From Gonapodya sp. JEL0774 (Eukaryota; Monoblepharomycota; Monoblepharidomycetes; Monoblepharidales; Gonapodyaceae): a DNA stretch of 64,000 nucleotides. The notes beneath the pieces were generated by a model, which had not been told where the DNA came from, ran no database searches, and was given only the letters and a program-made list of their open reading frames with translations. Position 1 is the first letter of the stretch. Every line of letters begins with the position of its first letter. This document shows positions 59,341 through 64,000 of the stretch, piece after piece. Position numbers and translations under genes: made by a program. Where the stretch lies: positions 17,622 through 81,621 of the forward strand of contig JADIIX010000085.1 of assembly GCA_027604505.1 (NCBI GenBank), given 5' to 3'.

Positions 59341-60659
59341 ATGACCAAACCAGTGGTATGAGTGCTCGGATCTCCCCTGTCACCAGCCTCCACAACCGCG
59401 TTCATCACCGTCAATCCACTCCCACGTACTTTAAATTCAGATCCTTCTGTTCGGGGCCACCGGCAAACAAGGCTCCGCAGTACTTTCCTGTCTTCAGCAA
59501 AATGCGTCCGTCACACATTCTCTCCGCATCGTCACTCGTGACCCATCGTCTGCCAAGGCTCGCTCCATCGCCGCTTCGGGTGTCGAGGTCCTGAAAGGCG
59601 ACCTTCTCGACGCCACGTCACTAAAAGACGCCATGAAGGGTGTTTGGGGGGTCTATCTGGTCACCGACAATATGGGGAAGGGTGGTGTCGAGGGCGAGGG
59701 GAGACAGGTATGAATTGTGTCGCTGACATGGACATCAATCACATGCATGCGCCGATTTCAACTTCATGAACAGGCCAAAAATGCCATCAATGAGGCTATT
59801 CTAGCTGGCGTGCAGTACTTTGTGTATTGCAGCTCGTCTGGCGCTACAAGTGTGAACGAGGCCGCCCAGTAAGTCCACAGCAACCGTTACTTTCATTCTG
59901 CTCAATCAATTACAACCAATGATCTAATTAGATGTGTGCGCCATCTTACTCAGAACAGTAACTCATTTCACAAGCAAGCGCTCCATCGAACAACTCATCA
60001 TATCAACGCCGTGGCCTTTTGGATACGCGATTCTTCGACCGGGATCATTTTTCGAGAACTTGGAGGTGATGGGACCTCTATCACTTGGCTCGCTCTCGAG
60101 TATCACTCCTGCAAGCGTGAGGCTCAAATGGATCTCCACTGCGGATATTGGCAAGTTTGTCGCACTTGCGTTTGTCAAGCCGGAGTTGTTCAAGGGCAAG
60201 GCAACAGAGATTGTCGGTGATTGGATCTCGCCGAATGAAATGGCAACGGTGAGTTGTGCTTTCAGTTCCATCGAAGGGAGAGCTCCGAGCGACTCATGTC
60301 GTATGTACCTCCTTCCTGATCTGCCAACAGGTTCTTACTGAGCTCACGGGAGCAAAATGGTCGTACAGTCAGATGCCCCCACTCCTCCTTCGCCTGTTTT
60401 CACGTGACTTGTGGTTGATGGTCACAGCAATGGACAAGCTGGACGTGGTCCAGGTAAGTTTGATGTGTTCATGGATTGCGGCGGAGTGACGGGTACCTCA
60501 ATTTACATAATGATTCCGCAGACCGACATAGCCAGTCTCAAGCAGATCCAGCCCGAACTTCAGTCGTTCCGTGACTGGTGTGTAGCAAAAGGAATCGGAA
60601 AGTCTGGAGATGGGTCGTACGTGTACGCAAAGACGCTGTGGCAGAAGGTATTCGGGTGA
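59341..60659 (+). CDS. NmrA-like NAD(P)-binding protein
   Basis: Atypical short-chain dehydrogenase of the NmrA/HSCARG type, usually an NADP(H)-sensing regulator. Exon 1 is tiny (ATGACCAAACCAGTG, MTKPV). Exon 2 then gives ILLFGATGKQGSAVLSCLQQ with GxTGxxG, followed by LRIVTRDPSSAKARSIAASG, EVLKGDLLDATSLKDAMKGV, and GVYLVTDNM. Next exons: NAINEAILAGVQYFVYCSSS, then SKRSIEQLIISTPWPFGYAI joined to LRPGSFFENLEVMGPLSLGS, the LRPxxFMEN block. Later parts are KFVALAFVKPELFKGKATEI, LTELTGAKWSYSQMPPLLLR, and the end GIGKSGDGSYVYAKTLWQKV. The catalytic Tyr-x3-Lys of true SDRs is absent, as expected. Six or seven exons, all in phase. Confidence 0.9.
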
Positions 60660-60836
60660 GAGTAGGAACTGGCAATGAAAACTTTTTCGATTCATTGATC
60701 TGCAAGGAAATTCGGCGCACTTGCCGCTTGGTCATTGTTTCTGTACAGAGTACAAGAGATTTTGATTCGCAATAATAAGTGGACCTCCTCAGCTATCACA
60801 CAATCTTCATTTCTGAGACGGTCCATTCCAACGAGT

Positions 60837-61950
60837 TCAGTCCCCCTGCACGTCAATACCGGTTACATTCCAAAAGTTCTTCTGACACACGGTCTTGTGC
60901 CTTCCCCAGTGTGCCTTCTGACAGTCCACATCGCAGTACATTGCTATTCCATACCTCATACACGTCATTTTTGTAGCAAGGTTTGTGCATCCGATCAATG
61001 CGCACGACGATTCCACGTCCTCGGTTTGGAACTGCTTGGGGTACTTGTTCACCATCGAGAGCAACGCCTTGTGGGCAGCAACATTTGAGCCCGACAGCGA
61101 GTACACTCTGAACTTTAAGCCGAATTTTCTTCCAGCGCCTTTTCGCTCTCTGTGTACACCAACGCCATGAACTCGATTTTGCGGTCCGCGTCGAACGACC
61201 ACCAGCCACCCTGGAGGAGAATCTTGGGAAGTATAGAGTGGAATCCCCCAGTCTTTTTCACGAGCTTTGCGTACCGTGATGCGGCTTCCTTGTCCATTTG
61301 CGGTGTCAATTTGTGGAGCACGGAATTGGTGATACCCCGCACAGCTCCTGACACTCGGGTCTGTTGGGCCAAGGTGGATGATGATTCGGGAGGAGAGCTT
61401 CGCTTGGCACTCAAGCTATCAGTAGCAGCTTCGAGCACACGAGGAAGAGGGTTGAGTGAAGGTTCGATGAGGATGGTGCGGAGCGTTCGCGAGAGCATGC
61501 AGAATCGAGTCAGCTGGATGGTCAGATGTGTGTTCATATCCGCATCTGTAGCGTCGGGCGGAGGCAAGAAATGTCGCGCCATATCCCTTCCGAAGGAGCT
61601 GGCCAGCACGACGGTGTGGAGTTTCCCGCCCGCTGACCAGCAGACGATCGTCCTCGTTGAACACATCGCGTCTGAGCTGTCTCAGTGCCGCCAATGCACG
61701 GTCGATGGCGTCCTGGCGGAGACCATCGTCGTGGATGTCGTCCACATCGTTCCAGTAGGCCCAGTACCGGCCGATCAAACCGCTTGTAGCCGTCTGGGTG
61801 AGATTCTGTTTCCTCCAGTACGTGTTCGTTCTCTGTTCTTAGTTTTATGATGATTTCAGGTCCCATATGGAGGTGGTTGGAGAGGTGTGGGGACGATGTG
61901 AATGCTGTGAAATAGTCTGGCGTGACACTCGCAATTGATTCGACAGACAT
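60837..61950 (-). CDS. MYND zinc-finger protein
   Basis: The C-terminal MYND finger is complete: CALIGCTNLATKMTCMRYGI, AMYCDVDCQKAHWGRHKTVC, with the C-C...C-C...C-C...H-C spacing that binds two zincs and usually proline-rich partners. Upstream the protein is helical: GLIGRYWAYWNDVDDIHDDG, then RDMARHFLPPPDATDADMNT, LTIQLTRFCMLSRTLRTILI, QMDKEAASRYAKLVKKTGGF. A 50-nt intron (GTGTAC...TTAAAG) gives a clean join to FRVYSLSGSNVAAHKALLSM. The 5' structure is uncertain: the start MSVESIASVTPDYFTAFTSS at 61950 and the frame change near 61645 need splices I could not place well. No SET domain. Confidence 0.7.
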
Positions 61951-62777
61951 CGGCGATACGAGCTCTCGAAATTTTACTCAAACGTTTTAAATACTCTCGT
62001 AATGGCGATACTTGACAAAAAAAATATGACCGTGTCAATCGAAACCGGACCTCCGGGCGTGTGAATTCCCACCGCACCCCACCAGGATAACGATAAACCG
62101 TCACCAGTTTTGGGAGTATATGTAGTTCCAGTGATATGTAGTCCACTCACTGGAACTTGCAACAAGCAGTGTGTATGTACTGTTCCCGGTTCTGCGTAAT
62201 ACGCAGTACGTGCCAACCATTGCCACCAAGTGAACTCATCATTCACATGGGGCAGAACTCGGTGGGGAGAACTCAGTAAACCAACGTGGGTCACTATGAC
62301 GCTGGATCGAGAAACAACCCCAACATCCGTTGAAACCACCCACACCCCATTAAAGTGGTATAATACTCATCTTCTATTATGTAAATTCAACATGGTTGAA
62401 CAAACCCGCGTGCCATAGTATTGCAAATGCTTTTCGCCGATGCCGCTCGGTGACCCTCCTACTCCCCTTATGTACACAACATCCACGTCCCCTTCTCGCG
62501 CTCCAACCATCTTCCAGAACGCCACGCAACGTCACGACTCGAAAACCAACCACCAACCGTGACCGTCCACAGTCCAGGTCCACGTCCAGTGTCCCGCCAC
62601 ACATAAGAACCCGCTCCCCGCTGCGCACCACACCCTGGCCCGGTCCTACTATCCAATTAACAATACCACCACATAACACCCACCGGAAAAGAAAGAAAAA
62701 ACCCGAAAAAAAATGTCGCATATCGTCACCCAAACCACGTCCTTCCCCATCCCGCACCGTCCCCTCCCCCCCTCTCC
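61951..62777. other. Intergenic
   Basis: About 830 nt. Contains overlapping frames on both strands without motifs, an A-rich run near 62015 and C-rich sequence from 62640. No supported gene. Confidence 0.5.
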
Positions 62778-64000
62778 TCACACCGCCACCCTCACCACCA
62801 ACACCCCCAACGCCGCCACCACCGCCGCAATGAGCACATCGAGGATAACCAGCTCGGTTTCGGGTCGGAGACCTGGACTGGGACCTGAACTAGGACTGGG
62901 TCGGGTCGGGGGCTGCGGAGGGAGGGTTGGTGTGGGTGCAGGTGCGGGGACGGGGACGGGTCGTGCAGGGGCAGGAGCGGATGCGGTGTGCGCTCGGGGT
63001 GGTTGAGAAGTAGAAGTCTGTGCGGGCCCCGCATGTGCTGTGACACCCGCCGCAGGTGATGGGGATGGTACGGACGTCGCCGATTCCGGCGTGGGCGTCG
63101 AAGGTGCCGCGGGCGTGGGTCTCGCGGAGGGACCCTGCTGCTGCTGCCCTGCCGCGGCCTCCGCCGCCCCATCCCCCGCCTCACCGCCCTCCTTCCTGCT
63201 CTCCCCCTCGTAGTCCATCCTCATCATCGAGATGAGCTCCCTCGCCGCCTCGGCCTCGGCATCCCCGCTCCCCTTCTTGGCGGTCGAACCGTCACCTTGT
63301 CCTCCTCCAGTTGCTCCTGCCCCTGCTCCTGCTCCGTCTTGGGCTCCCGCACCCCCCGCCGCGGGTGGTGGTGGTCTGGGCGGGAGAGGGGGTAAGAGCG
63401 TCCCGTTGGGGATTTTGCACTGGGGGCAGGTCCAGAGGGGTGATCTGGAGGAGGGGTGGGGGGGGTAGGGTGGTGCGTGGAGGGACACCAAAGGGCGATA
63501 TCCGAAGACCATGGCCCGCATCGTACGTGAGAATCAAACCACGCACGCACGCGCACCAAACCCCTCATATCCCACCCCCGCCCCCAGCTCACCCCCCCAA
63601 CTCACATCCTGGCCTCTTTCCTCCTCCCCTCGTCTCCCACCTCGAGCGCGCCCACGGCGCCTTCTGCCCGTGTGGGCATGAAGGAGAGCAGGGCCAGGAG
63701 GACGGTGCGGACTTTTGCGGGTTGTGGGTGGGGGTGCGGTGGGGTGCGGGGAGGTGAGCGGGACGGCGATGGGACGAGGAAAGGGACACACACCGTCGCG
63801 GCCGACACATATCTCGCACCTCCCACATACCCCACACCCCAACACCCCACCCCCTCGCCGTGCCTCTCGAGACACTAACCCGCGGCCCCCCACCCCCCCC
63901 ACCAAACACCAAGCAAAAAACGCTATTATAAGCCCCCAATAACGACAAACGCGTCCCCCCGGGTACCACGGAATACTTCGCTACAAAAAAAGAGGTGAGG
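62778..64000 (-). CDS. Tail-anchored ubiquitin-conjugating enzyme E2 (UBE2J/Ubc6-like), 5' part beyond the window
   Basis: The 3' end of an ERAD-type E2. The exon at about 63705-63605 encodes VRTVLLALLSFMPTRAEGAV, GALEVGDEGRRKEAR, which corresponds to the end of the UBC fold in UBE2J1/J2 (RTALLAxxxFMPTxxxGAIG). The next exon begins after another intron and gives PLWTCPQCKIPNGTLLPPLP, a Cys pair at the place where UBE2J1 has CxxCG. A long Ala/Gly/Pro/Ser linker follows, with ELISMMRMDYEGESRK. The C-terminus is one hydrophobic helix (ELVILDVLIAAVVAALGVLV) ending VRVAV, a tail anchor for the ER membrane. The catalytic Cys exon lies past 64000. Very GC-rich, with pyrimidine-rich introns. Confidence 0.8.

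Noticed and set aside
61600-61700. Frameshift suggesting that the MYND gene is broken
   Set aside because: A second apparent shift in the same gene (near 61115) is explained cleanly by a 50-nt intron, so the one near 61645 may also be a weak-donor intron; evidence is insufficient to call a pseudogene.

Overview
This window is a stretch of eukaryotic chromosome, best explained as an early-diverging, zoosporic (chytrid-like) fungus. Almost every gene is cut by short spliceosomal introns (about 50-190 nt, donors mostly GTGAGT or GTAAGT, acceptors YAG), so most proteins are assembled from several reading frames. The gene set is fungal: MET2-type homoserine O-acetyltransferase, MET1-type siroheme methyltransferase, an NmrA-like protein, a PhoD-like phosphatase and a CSL (CBF1/Su(H)/LAG-1) transcription factor. 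Receptor-like leucine-rich-repeat (LRR) proteins and a possible relative of a ciliary/testis protein fit a flagellated lineage. The lineage assignment is inference. I saw no tRNA, rRNA, transposon or CRISPR array.

Layout. 0.3-9 kb: a doubtful membrane protein, a SET-domain methyltransferase, a four-helix ER membrane protein, a nitronate monooxygenase, and a saccharopine-dehydrogenase-like oxidoreductase. 9-23 kb, all on the minus strand: siroheme synthase (MET1 type), a GDSAG/HGGG alpha/beta hydrolase, a large LRR membrane protein with a duplicated Ser/Thr stalk, homoserine acetyltransferase (MET2 type), and a PLP threonine/serine dehydratase. 22.8-31.5 kb: PhoD-like phosphatase and the CSL factor with a long N-terminal region. 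31.7-46.5 kb: three more LRR membrane proteins, a coiled-coil/SH3 protein, a beta-lactamase-fold hydrolase and a glycine-rich membrane-active-looking protein. 46.8-64 kb: CinA/PncC-type amidase, SMYD-type SET protein, THG1, a coiled-coil protein, another SET protein, a nuclear-looking coiled-coil protein, a two-finger C2H2 factor, an NmrA-like protein, a MYND protein, and the 3' end of a tail-anchored ubiquitin-conjugating enzyme.

How they connect. The most striking group is four related LRR proteins (13.3-17.3, 31.7-33.6, 42.4-43.6 and 43.9-46.5 kb). They share a double-cysteine N-cap and a 'VDG..P..L..C......GLYTC' C-cap, but each has a different stalk and anchor or tail. One carries an SH3 domain inside the cell. 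Near them is a soluble coiled-coil/SH3 protein whose SH3 tryptophan is encoded by a 10-nt microexon. Metabolic genes at 5-23 kb converge on nitrite, siroheme, sulfur and threonine/homoserine chemistry. Exon limits here were read by eye and small errors are likely.
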